Positions 49,177 to 56,894 of a DNA stretch of 64,000 nucleotides are shown piece after piece (the stretch's first letter is position 1; each line of letters opens with the position of its first letter). A program made the position numbers and the translations under genes. This stretch comes from Blattamonas nauphoetae (taxonomy: Eukaryota > Preaxostyla > Oxymonadida): NCBI GenBank assembly GCA_033064195.1, contig JARBJD010000141.1, forward strand, positions 117,101 to 181,100. Reading direction: 5' to 3'. Under the pieces are notes generated by a model. That model was not told the DNA's origin. It searched no databases and saw nothing but the letters and a program-made list of their open reading frames with translations.

Positions 49177-49787
49177 ACCCCGAACCTCTCTCACCTTTCT
49201 TCGGAGCCCTCTGTGCGGCAGGAAAGTGGGAGGTCCCTATGATGCGCTTGGAGGAGGGAAGATACAAGTCACCCGCAAAATGGAAACGCGCCTGGAACCT
49301 GTTCGAGCAGTTCTGCTCGGACAGAGACTACACGGTCGCTTTCTTGGTCGACAAGGAAACTCCAATGCAGAAGATTCTTGCTGAGTTCACTATACATCTG
49401 AATGAGCGATTCAAAGATTCCCCTTCCACTCCGGGTCAACTTCTGGGTCAAGTCAAGGCCAGCTTGCAAATGTTCCACAATTCTCTTTCAGGGAAGGACA
49501 CAGCTCTCCGCTCGATGCAGTCCTTACTCGCCAAGAAGAACCCTCAGAAGACTCAACCTCTTTATACGAACATGTGGAACATCAACCTCTTGCTCAGATG
49601 GGCCCAGAAGACTTTCGAGGAGGCAACAAAGGACCCAAGTAGTGATATAGGCGAATGTGGAACCCCTTCACCTTAGACGATACTACTCTTGGGAGAATCC
49701 AAATAAATCAGTCAGATTCTCAATACTGATTGACTGACAGAAATAAAGTTGATTTATTTTTTATTTCTATTTTTTAACTAGTAATAA

Positions 49788-50381
49788 ATGGGAACATCTT
49801 TAACTCCAACTCAACTACTAGAAATTTTGGAAAATGAACATTTGATTCTGAAATCACCACCGACTCTAAATAGACAAGGAACAACATATCTCGTATCCAG
49901 CACTTTCGAATACGTGCACGAAGATAAACCAGATGAGGTTTATCGAATGTATGTCCACAATTTCGTCAGAGGAAAAAGATCACACAAGTATCCCCGAAAA
50001 TATGCGTCAGCAACCAACTGGTGCACAAAGGAAAAGCTAATTGAATCAATGAAAAATGAAAATTGTGAACTGATCTCCGAATATACTTGTTCGAGTGGAT
50101 CAGTCACATATCGACATGAAGGAATCGAATGGAAGGTGATTCCATCGAAATGGATGAAAGGAGAACGAAGTCACCTCGGTAAACGAAAACGATACACACA
50201 ATCGTTTGTTGAAAATGAATTGAAAAAAGAGAATTGTGAACTAGTTGGAACATACACAAAGGTACTTGAACCATTCAAGTATCGTAGTTTGGAAACGGGA
50301 AAAGAGTATTCCGTTCGTTTGGACAATTGGTTGTACTTTGGAGATCGACCTCACTTGCATAAGTATCATGAGAGGACTTAA
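49788..50381 (+). CDS. Small protein with duplicated ~60-aa domain (Polinton-like element)
   Basis: A 197-residue protein with a repeated module. The consensus is a helix (LIESMKNENCELISEY) followed by two strands and a loop ending W..G.R.H (RHEGIEWKVIPSKW, GERSHL). The module occurs around residues 80-130 and again, more loosely, at 137-197 and near the N-terminus. The protein at 55652-56020 is a paralogue. The pattern loosely recalls small DNA-binding repeats found beside viral endonucleases (an H.G-type loop), but zinc-binding cysteines are lacking and no function is claimed. A T-rich promoter run precedes the ATG. Confidence 0.65.
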   Translation: MGTSLTPTQLLEILENEHLILKSPPTLNRQGTTYLVSSTFEYVHEDKPDEVYRMYVHNFVRGKRSHKYPRKYASATNWCTKEKLIESMKNENCELISEYTCSSGSVTYRHEGIEWKVIPSKWMKGERSHLGKRKRYTQSFVENELKKENCELVGTYTKVLEPFKYRSLETGKEYSVRLDNWLYFGDRPHLHKYHERT

Positions 50382-50593
50382 ATGTTGTTATTTTGAAAAT
50401 TTCCAAAATGCAAAACCTTGATTTTGGCGGAAGCTGGTGTATTTTTCAAGGTTCCGAAGGTTGCGACCCTTCTCATCGGTCCCTTTTAGACCGGCATCGG
50501 AACTCATTTTTATCGGTTTGAGTTCCGGAGACGTACGTTGGTCTTGCCAAGGGCCTAGACCATGCCAAAGGGCAGTGATATGTGAAATTAAAT

Positions 50594-50678
50594 GCTTCCG
50601 CCAGGAATTGAACCTAGGACCTTCAGCTTAGTAGTAGTAGTGCGTGCACTCACCATTACCACTAGACCATCCGGTCCT
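50594..50678 (-). ncRNA. tRNA-like sequence / SINE head (minus strand)
   Basis: Read on the minus strand it has an A box (TGGTCTAGTGG) and a B box (GGTTCAATTCC) at tRNA spacing, and a good T-arm (CTAGG, 7-nt loop, CCTGG). The acceptor arm does not pair, so it is not a normal tRNA gene. It more likely represents a tRNA-derived Pol III promoter or SINE head. The terminal GGCGGAAGC recurs inverted at about 50425. Confidence 0.5.
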
Positions 50679-50773
50679 GAAATTATCCCGGAAAATCAGA
50701 AACTTTATACCCGAAAAAAGACACTATAGCAGATTTAAAATTTGAAAACTTTGTCAATAAATTCAATATATAG

Positions 50774-51003
50774 CAAAATCGCTCCCGTGAAAAGTCATGC
50801 TTTTTAACGAGGGTAACAAGTGGCCAAGAATTAAGATTTAGCAGATCGCTCCCGTGAAAAGGCATGCTTTTAATCGGGGGTAAAAAAGTTAAAAAGGAAA
50901 ATCTAACTAATTTTGAAAAATCGCTGACGAGAAAAGTCGTGCTTTTAACGAGGGTAAAAAAGTCGTTCCTGTGATAAAGTCATGCTTTTTAAGGAGGGTA
51001 GAT
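50774..51003 (+). repeat. Array of four imperfect hairpin-forming repeats
   Basis: Four copies of a 40-45 bp unit (near 50774, 50851, 50919 and 50961), built on CGCTCCCGTGAAAAGTCATG followed by a T-run and ACGAGGG. In copies 1, 2 and 4 the C-rich arm can pair with the G-rich arm around a GAAAAG/CTTTT inner stem. In copy 2, changed bases keep the pairing (CCCG with CGGG). The array lies between two divergent tRNA-like sequences. Function unknown. Confidence 0.55.
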
Positions 51004-51080
51004 AGGTAGACGATAAAAGGAATATATAGCAGATCTGAACATTCGAGATATAAAGCACAGGTCGAAACTAACATTTTCAG

Positions 51081-51152
51081 GAGCTAGTAGCTCAGTGGGT
51101 ATGTTCCAGTGTCCACCCGTTTCTAGGGGGTGGTTCGATTCAGGCGAGGGGC
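51081..51152 (+). ncRNA. tRNA-like sequence / SINE head (plus strand)
   Basis: Contains an A box (TAGCTCAGTGGG) and a B box (GGTTCGATTCA) at tRNA spacing, without a pairing acceptor stem. It is followed by an A-rich repeat and then structured-RNA copy 1. There is no run of four T on the plus strand between here and about 51803, so a Pol III transcript could in principle read through the downstream RNA unit. Confidence 0.5.
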
Positions 51153-51159
51153 AATCTTA

Positions 51160-51350
51160 ATTTCAAAAAAAAATGAAAAAGTTTCAAAATGCCAAAACAA
51201 TTTCAAAAATTTAAAAAAAATTCAAAAATTCAAAAAAAATTTCAAAAAAAAATACTTAGGAAAATTTCAAAAATTTCAAAAATTCAAAAATTCAAAAAAT
51301 TCAAAAATTCAAAAAATTCAAAAATTCAAAAATTCAAAATTTCCAAAAAA
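51160..51350. repeat. A-rich (TTCAAAAA)n low-complexity tract
   Basis: About 190 bp of variants of TTCAAAAA repeated with slippage. The position, directly after a tRNA-like head, is like the tail of a SINE. Plus-strand frames through it are low-complexity artefacts. Confidence 0.8.
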
Positions 51351-51360
51351 GTTGAAGTAT

Positions 51361-51637
51361 GAAACCTCGACGTAATTTCCCTTGATACTCAGGCAAAATG
51401 GTGCCCTCGTGGCTAATGCGTAGAACGAATTGAAGGTTGGATTGGAGCGGGACGAGCTGGGAGGCTGTCCCCGGGGGTTCACTGTGGGCATCACTTGAAT
51501 GTGACCGTAAATCATGCCCCCCCAATACCTTAGCCCTTCAAGGAATTCGCCAGCAGTAGTCATTGAGTAGGATCATGATAGAGTGATCCCCAAAGGAGTA
51601 TCGGGTTGTCCTACGGTACAATCATACAAAAACTTGA
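51361..51637 (+). ncRNA. Structured RNA element, copy 1
   Basis: About 277 nt, homologous to the copies at 51701/55209 and 56086. It has highly conserved single-stranded-looking blocks (ACCTCGACGTAAT, TCAGGCAAAATGGTGCCCTC, GCGTAGAACGAATTGAAGG, CCGTAAATCATGCCC, CAAACTTGA-type end), separated by hairpins whose sequence differs but still pairs. Here hairpin 1 is GGGAC/GTCCC, hairpin 2 TCAC/GTGA, hairpin 4 GGATCA/TGATCC and hairpin 5 GTATCG/CGGTAC. This pattern indicates RNA structure rather than protein. The class is not recognised. Confidence 0.65.
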
Positions 51638-51700
51638 TAAAGGAAATGATGAACGATGAAGGCTTGAATGATTGAATGATTGAATTTCAAGTTGAAAAAT

Positions 51701-51753
51701 GATACCTCGACGTAATTTCCCTTGATGCTCAGGCAAAATGGTGCCCTCGTGAC
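51701..51753 (+). ncRNA. Structured RNA element, copy 2, 5' segment
   Basis: Matches the first 53 nt of copy 1 (ACCTCGACGTAATTTCCC through CCCTCGTGAC). It stops at the hAT-like insertion, whose 8-bp target duplication CTCGTGAC forms its last bases. The remainder of the copy resumes at 55209. Confidence 0.75.
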
Positions 51754-52379
51754 CAGGGCTTTCCACCCACGGAGCCGACTTGCTCAATTTGTTCGGATTT
51801 AAGATTTTTCATGTTGATATAATTCGTGCGAACATTACCCTTGGAGCATTCGAAACAATTTCATCTTGATAGCGAGATCAGGGATTGATCACTTCCCCAT
51901 ATTTTTCTCAATGATACAAACTTTCTAATATCACATTCTAGTCATTCCACAATCAGAAATCGGTTCATGAAGTGATTGAAGAGACAATACTTTGACACAA
52001 ACTGCCAGGAATGATCTTCTCGATGTCTCTTTTCATCTTTCCCATCTCCCATCGAATAAGAGTGTCCAGTATGGAACTGAGAAACTTTCGCACTCTTCTC
52101 TTCCTCTGTCACCCACTCCTGATGATTTCATATCCACTTTCAAAGTGCTTCTCGTTCTTCTTCATCCTGGCTGCGTCTACAGTGAGGACGTCGACACTTC
52201 AACAGCATCGAAGGGCAGTGTGTCACCGTTCGACGAGCGCAGGACATGTACGATGTTGATCGCGGCAACAACACAATCATGGATGAGTTGCAAAGTGGGC
52301 ACGCAGAGAGGTGATGTTGTTGTGATCATGATTGTTTTCTGTTCCTTCCCTCTTGCCCGTGATGCGAACGACGAGTTGC

Positions 52380-54800
52380 GAGGTTAGCAAACAGACCGAC
52401 AATGCGTTGAGAGAGACTGAGGTTCGAAGCGATGAGGTTCTGAGCAATTTGGATGAATAATGATGAAACAAGCAAATGAAACAGATCACTGATTGCGAGG
52501 GAGGAGCGATGTGAACGTTGCGGGCGAGGGGGACGATGCGAAGGATGTGCGCGGAAGGGACGATGTGAACGATGTGCGCGGTAGGGACGATGCGAAGGAT
52601 GTGCGCGGAAGGGACGATGTGAACGATGTGCGCGGTAGGGACGATGCGAAGGATGTGCGCGGAAGGGACGATGTGAACGATGTGCGCGAGGGGACGATGC
52701 GAAGGATGTGCGCGGAAGGGACGATGCGAAGGATGTGCGCGGAAGGGACGATGTGAACGATGTGCGCGGTAGGGACGATGCGAAGGATGTGCGCGGAAGG
52801 GACGATGTGAACGATGTGCGCGGAAGGGACGATGCGAAGGATGTGCGCGGTAGGGACGATGTGAACGATGTGCGCGGTAGGGACGATGCGAAGGATGTGC
52901 GCGAGGGGGATGATGAGAAGGCTGTGTACAAACTGAGTGTGACTGGAGTCTGCTTGTTTCCGACGCGCGCGCCTGACTGTGGACTTGTTGGAGTGCTGAA
53001 CGAGATGGAGGAGGACTGTGAGACTATTGTGAACGATTTGTTTGTTGAAACGGTGCTATTCTTTTCGTTATTTTTCTTCGACTCAGCCATCTTCTTCTGT
53101 ATGATCAACTCCGTCTGATTGGAGCAAGTTGTGACGAACGTGTTCAATGTCTTGTCGACAAAGTCGTCGAGTATCCCCTGAATGATGTGGTCGACCGTCA
53201 CCAACATCAAAATTGTCAGAATGCCCTTTGTGATGAGAGATAAGACGGCGTTGCGAATGAAAGCGAGAAAGCTGATGATATTTTCGATTGAAGTGGGAGT
53301 GTGCGTGAGCGTGTGCGCATACGTGTGAGTGTGCAAGTGCATGCGTGTGAGAGTGTGCGTGCGTGAGTGTGCAGGCGTGCGGGTGCGTGAGAATGTGTGT
53401 GGGCGTGCAGGAGTGAGTATGTGTGCGCGTGCAGGAGTGTGTGTGCGTGAGTGTGTGGATGTGCATATGTGCTGGTGCGATTGTGTGTGCGTAAAGCAAG
53501 TAGGAGGGAGATGAGTGTGGATCTCTTCGTCTGTTTCTGGCTCGTAATCAGGATCAGTTGAAGAGGCGTGATACTACCCAATTCCAGAAGCGTTGGTGCG
53601 AACAGAGAACTGGAGAGGAACATGAACATCGTTGAAATGTTCTCGATGATGGTGAAAGCGATGCTGGTTGACGAGGATGAATGAATTTTTGCGAGTGAGG
53701 AATGTGAGGGAGGAGTGGCGTTCTGAATGATGTCCAGGGCTGATTCTTTTATTTCCTTGTTGAGGGTCTTCTCGCTGATATCCAGATGTACATTCACGCC
53801 ATCGCATTCGATCAGCATATCCGAGTCTTGAAAGGAAATGTGGTTGTACCAGGAGAACGAGATGAAGAATCAAAGGAATTGTGTGTTTTAAGTCGAAGCA
53901 CATGTCGATGAATCGATCCAGAATGGTGATGAGGAGTTGCATGAGGTTGTACTTGGTCAACAGCGAGTCGTTAGTGGCTTAGAGGATGGGAAAAGAGTGT
54001 TTAACACGTTTTGGGGAATCAATTGACGGAAATAGGCCGTTTATACAGAGTTTGAACGATGGGAGAGCAAGCTGTTTCGGATCCTCCAGAAAATTCAACG
54101 GAATGAATAAGGGCACTAATCCGTCGATAAAATGCGATGAAGGACAAACTGGTGACAAGTGCAATGATGAAGAGCGCGGTTTGAGCGAAACGAGGAGTAA
54201 ATTCCTTGGTCTCTTGTGTGATAACTTGAAGGAGTGGGAGACTGACTAAAAAGATGATCTCATTCAAGGCAGAGTCTTGGAAAGAAAGATGTGTGAGCGT
54301 ATGAAAGCAATATTTGCAGTGGCGAGGGAATGCAGCAGATGAGACCAGTCATCACGAAATATTTGTTGTGATTGTGATCTGCTGTGAGCGGACCAACAAA
54401 TATCAGAACACCGTCTGTATCAAACATTGGTTTTTATCCAGAACCTACAATTAAGTGAATTAGAGGGAGAGAAGGTTGACGAATGGAGATCACACTTGAA
54501 GTCGTTGCTATCGAAGTAATTGGAACCAGAAATTAGTTCTCCATATCTTCGTGGTTCTCAGTATTAATCATCGCCTGAGAAAAGGGTGGTATCATGCCAA
54601 GTTCGACAAGGGTCAGACGATGTGATGATCCGAGTATTCCAGACGAGAAAAATTGCACAGTATGGACCTGTACGTCCCTATTTGTGTTGACTTCGATTGG
54701 ATTCATCACGTTTGTCCGTGGATTTTGCCGACTTTGTAGGATCATCGACAATCTGTGAAGAAGAACAAGATCAACATCAGTATCAACACTCCCCACAACA
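52380..54800 (-). CDS. Multi-exon membrane protein, possibly divergent Sec61-alpha/SecY-like (hAT cargo)
   Basis: Minus-strand exon-like pieces read in order as follows. First, ILGSSHRLTLVELGMIP (compare the Sec61-alpha segment with S-x-R-x-TLxELGxxP). Next, RFAQTALFIIALVTSLSF, then MQLLITILDRFIDMC with LKHTIPLIL (compare LLDELLQ...GLGSGISLFI), then IIENISTMFMFLSSSLF (compare the MNLIATIFVF-type helix), and GILTILMLVTVDHIIQG. The spacing matches Sec61-alpha at several places, but overall similarity is weak and I cannot verify it. It ends in a Ser/Arg/Pro repeat tail coded by the minisatellite. Exon borders are not resolved, and the gene may be degraded. Confidence 0.35.
52530..52912. repeat. 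27-bp minisatellite, alternating variants (54-bp higher-order period)
   Basis: About 14 units of GGAAGGGACGATGTGAACGA-type sequence ending in TGTGCGC, with two variants (GATGTGAAC and GATGCGAAG) alternating regularly. Some units are one base short, so the minus-strand frame switches from SSLPRTSFA-type to RPFRAHPSH-type repeats. No spacers of unique sequence exist, so it is not a CRISPR array. Confidence 0.88.
53290..53505. repeat. TG-rich microsatellite-like tract
   Basis: About 200 bp of GTGTGCGTGAG-type degenerate dinucleotide repeats on the plus strand. The long frames on the opposite strand (His/Thr repeats) are low-complexity artefacts. The tract probably falls in an intron or spacer of the cargo gene. 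Confidence 0.8.
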
Positions 54801-55208
54801 ATCCCTAAAAAGGAACTAGATCAACAACAACACTACCATTATTCCAGACCATTCCTCAACAAGAAGAAAATAATAATTAATACAAGCAATCCATGCAAAC
54901 TCTCCTTTTCCTTAAAAACAATGACACGAAGAAGAAAGAAAACATCCTCTCATCTCCTCCGCAATCACCGACAATCGCGCAAAGATTCACACAACTTTCG
55001 CCATTCTTAGTCTCAAATTCAGAAGGACAGATCAAGATTTACCCTTTATTATCTTCTTTTCATTCAATCGGGAGAAACTTTCACTTTCAGATAATATTAT
55101 TGTCTATCTTTGATGTATTTACTTTGACAGAGTTTTCTAAAGACAATTTGGTGTTTTCCATTTTTTCGAAATCACCCAGAAAATTATGGGTATTTTTGGA
55201 AAGCCCTG

Positions 55209-55446
55209 CTCGTGACTAATGCGTAGAACGAATTGAAGGTTGAATTGGAGACGGTGGATTTCTAGGAATCCGCCCCGGGGTTCATGTTGGCTTCAGATTC
55301 TCGACAGAGAGTTTGACCGTAAATCATGCCCACCCAAGACTTAACCCTTCAAGGAATTCGCCAGCAGTAGTCATTGAGTAGGATCATGATAGATTGATCC
55401 CCAAAGGAGTATCGGGTTGTCCTACGGTACAATCATACAAACTTGA
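55209..55446 (+). ncRNA. Structured RNA element, copy 2, 3' segment
   Basis: Continues copy 2 after the hAT-like insertion. Hairpin 1 is GGTGGATT/AATCCGCC, hairpin 2 ATTCTC/GAGAGT around GACA, hairpin 4 GGATCA/TGATCC and hairpin 5 GTATCG/CGGTAC. The stem sequences of hairpins 1 and 2 differ from copies 1 and 3 while pairing is kept. Confidence 0.65.
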
Positions 55447-55651
55447 AAAATTGAATGATGAATGAATGAATGATTGAAAAATGAATGAATGAAGAAGTCG
55501 AAAGTAGGCACTGCAAAGTAGAAAGAAACAAAAAAGAAAGAAGCAAGATGAAAGCTGACACAACAAGGAACAAGAAATAAAAAGTTCCAACACCTCACTT
55601 CACAATTCATTTATGTTTTTTTATTTTTTTTGATTTTTTAATTTGTATTAA

Positions 55652-56020
55652 ATGACAACAGTGAATACTACATATGTCTCGCTAAAGACTTCGAACCCTC
55701 CAAAGGGGAGCGAAAAACGTCGAACAGATGCCAAGCAAGCTTTGATTCAGTCAATGAAAGAAGAGAACTGTGAACTTGTCTCCGAGTATGTCAGACATAA
55801 TATCCCAGTCATCTATGTTCATGAAGGTGTTGAGTGGAGGATAAAACCAAAGTTGTGGAATCAAGGAAACAGACCACACATGTCACAACGTCGACACTAC
55901 ACTCAATCGTTTGTGGAGAATGAACTGAGAAAGTACAACTGTGAGCTCGTTGGTGAGTGCAAGCAGGTTCCTGTTCCATCAGAGAAGAATTTGGAGTGTT
56001 TCTGGTATTTACAAAACTAA
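55652..56020 (+). CDS. Small repeated-domain protein, paralogue of 49788-50381
   Basis: A 122-residue protein sharing the module LIQSMKEENCELVSEY ... VHEGVEWRIKPKLW ... GNRPHM, and then YTQSFVENELRKYNCELVGE, with the larger protein at 49788. It is shorter and ends soon after the second helix. It lies directly between structured-RNA copies 2 and 3, as the larger paralogue lies upstream of copy 1. A T-rich run with ATTTTTTTTG precedes the ATG. Function unknown. Nucleic-acid binding is a guess from the basic composition. Confidence 0.65.
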   Translation: MTTVNTTYVSLKTSNPPKGSEKRRTDAKQALIQSMKEENCELVSEYVRHNIPVIYVHEGVEWRIKPKLWNQGNRPHMSQRRHYTQSFVENELRKYNCELVGECKQVPVPSEKNLECFWYLQN

Positions 56021-56085
56021 CGCTGTTTTTTTTATTTCAATTTTTTATTTTGCATATGAAGAGTAGGTCCAGTTAGTGCAAGTGT

Positions 56086-56378
56086 GAGACCTCGACGTAA
56101 TGTTCCAAGATACTCAGGCAAAATGGTGCCCTCGTGACTGATGCGTAGAACGAATTGAAGGTTGGATTGGAGACGGATGATCGAAAGATTGTCCCCGGGG
56201 TTCATGTTGGCTTCAGATTCTTTACCAAGAATTTGTCCGTAAATCATGCCCACCCAAGACTTATCCCTTCAAGGACTTCGCTATTCTCTGTGAGAGCGTA
56301 GCAGTCATTGAGAAGGATTGAGATAGATCGTCCCCAAAGGGGTATCGGGGTGTCCACAGGAAACTCACACAAACTTGA
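56086..56378 (+). ncRNA. Structured RNA element, copy 3
   Basis: About 293 nt, the most divergent copy. Hairpin 1 is GGATGATC/GATTGTCC closed by a GAAA tetraloop, and hairpin 2 is ATTCTT/AAGAAT around TACC. Hairpin 3 is extended (GCTATTCTC...GAGAGCGTAGC) where the other copies are short. Hairpin 4 is a GGAT/GTCC variant. The single-stranded blocks are nearly unchanged. It lies between the convergent genes 55652-56020 and 56442-56852. Confidence 0.65.
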
Positions 56379-56441
56379 ACAGGAACTACTCAACGGTTAT
56401 TTTTGATTTGTGAAGAATGTCAATGCAAAAATAAACATTCA

Positions 56442-56852
56442 CTAGTATTCCAACATGAGATCAACAAGAAATTCATAATACTCTTTGGTTATTTTTCCAT
56501 TGATTGTCTCTGATGTCTCCATCTCAATTGATTCACCAGAACTGTCTTTGAACCAGATCTTCACGATTGATTGTCGGGTGCTTAGTTCCCACTTCTTTCG
56601 CTTCGCAATCTGTTCATTGCAGAAAGCAACATAAGAATCATTGTATGCATCAGTCTGGATCCAATCAGCGTGAATGGTGTAATTCTGAGGAATATCTTTG
56701 GAGATGATTGTTGATGTATTGCCAATCTCTTCTTTAACATGAATAAGTTTACAGTCGAGGAAGTAAATGTATTTTTGTTTTCGGGAATTGACAAAATCAT
56801 GAGGAAATTGAGCAGTGTGAGAATTCTGAATTGAGAAGAATCGTTTAACCAT
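56442..56852 (-). CDS. Unknown protein of the Polinton-like element, 136 aa
   Basis: A 136-residue protein with a Phe-rich start (MVKRFFSIQNSHTAQFPHDF) and alternating strands (YIYFLDCKLIHVK, SIVKIWFKDSSGESIEM), suggesting a beta-rich fold. It is the last gene of the minus-strand capsid block, just downstream of the 571-aa capsid-like gene. TTTTTTATTTTTG lies upstream of the start. It could be a minor virion protein; no family recognised. Confidence 0.6.
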   Translation of the reverse strand: MVKRFFSIQNSHTAQFPHDFVNSRKQKYIYFLDCKLIHVKEEIGNTSTIISKDIPQNYTIHADWIQTDAYNDSYVAFCNEQIAKRKKWELSTRQSIVKIWFKDSSGESIEMETSETINGKITKEYYEFLVDLMLEY

Positions 56853-56894
56853 CTTGGTTTTCTACAAAAATAAAAAATCAAAACTGTTTAATCA

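Larger units (their letters stand above)
45680..49690 (+). mobile_element. DIRS-like tyrosine-recombinase retrotransposon (fossil)
   Basis: Three plus-strand coding regions in different frames, in the order and overlap known for DIRS elements: a gag-like frame (45878-47266), a reverse transcriptase plus RNase H frame starting 3 nt later (47269-49176), and an overlapping frame whose end (about 48.8-49.68 kb) resembles the N-terminal core-binding region of a tyrosine recombinase. I could not identify the element's inverted or split terminal repeats. It looks incomplete, with about one major loss, while the first two frames are open. It directly abuts the Polinton-like element. Age appears moderate, because the frames are still readable. 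Confidence 0.72.
51754..55208. mobile_element. hAT-like DNA transposon, 3455 bp, inserted into structured-RNA copy 2
   Basis: Termini CAGGGCTTTCCA and its inverted match (12 bp), starting with the CAGGG typical of hAT elements. The 8-bp sequence CTCGTGAC is duplicated at 51746-51753 and 55209-55216. The two halves of the interrupted RNA copy join exactly at this point, which confirms an insertion. No hAT transposase is recognised. Inside is a minus-strand multi-exon membrane-protein gene (about 52380-54800), a 27-bp minisatellite and a TG-rich tract. Confidence 0.87.

Noticed and set aside
50594-50678. Functional tRNA gene
   Set aside because: A and B boxes and the T-arm are good, but the 5' and 3' ends do not form an acceptor stem.
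51318-51563. Protein frame opposite the structured RNA (also 56032-56253)
   Set aside because: A short stretch is shared between copies (LQSNLQFVLRISHEGT), but frames diverge on both sides, replacements are not mainly at third positions, and the variable segments are those that form hairpins.
52493-53118. Possible CRISPR array or repeat protein at the 27-bp repeats
   Set aside because: Repeats are contiguous without unique spacers and the host is a eukaryote. It is a minisatellite.
53083-53818. His/Thr-rich frames over the TG tract
   Set aside because: Low-complexity translation of a dinucleotide-like repeat in several frames.
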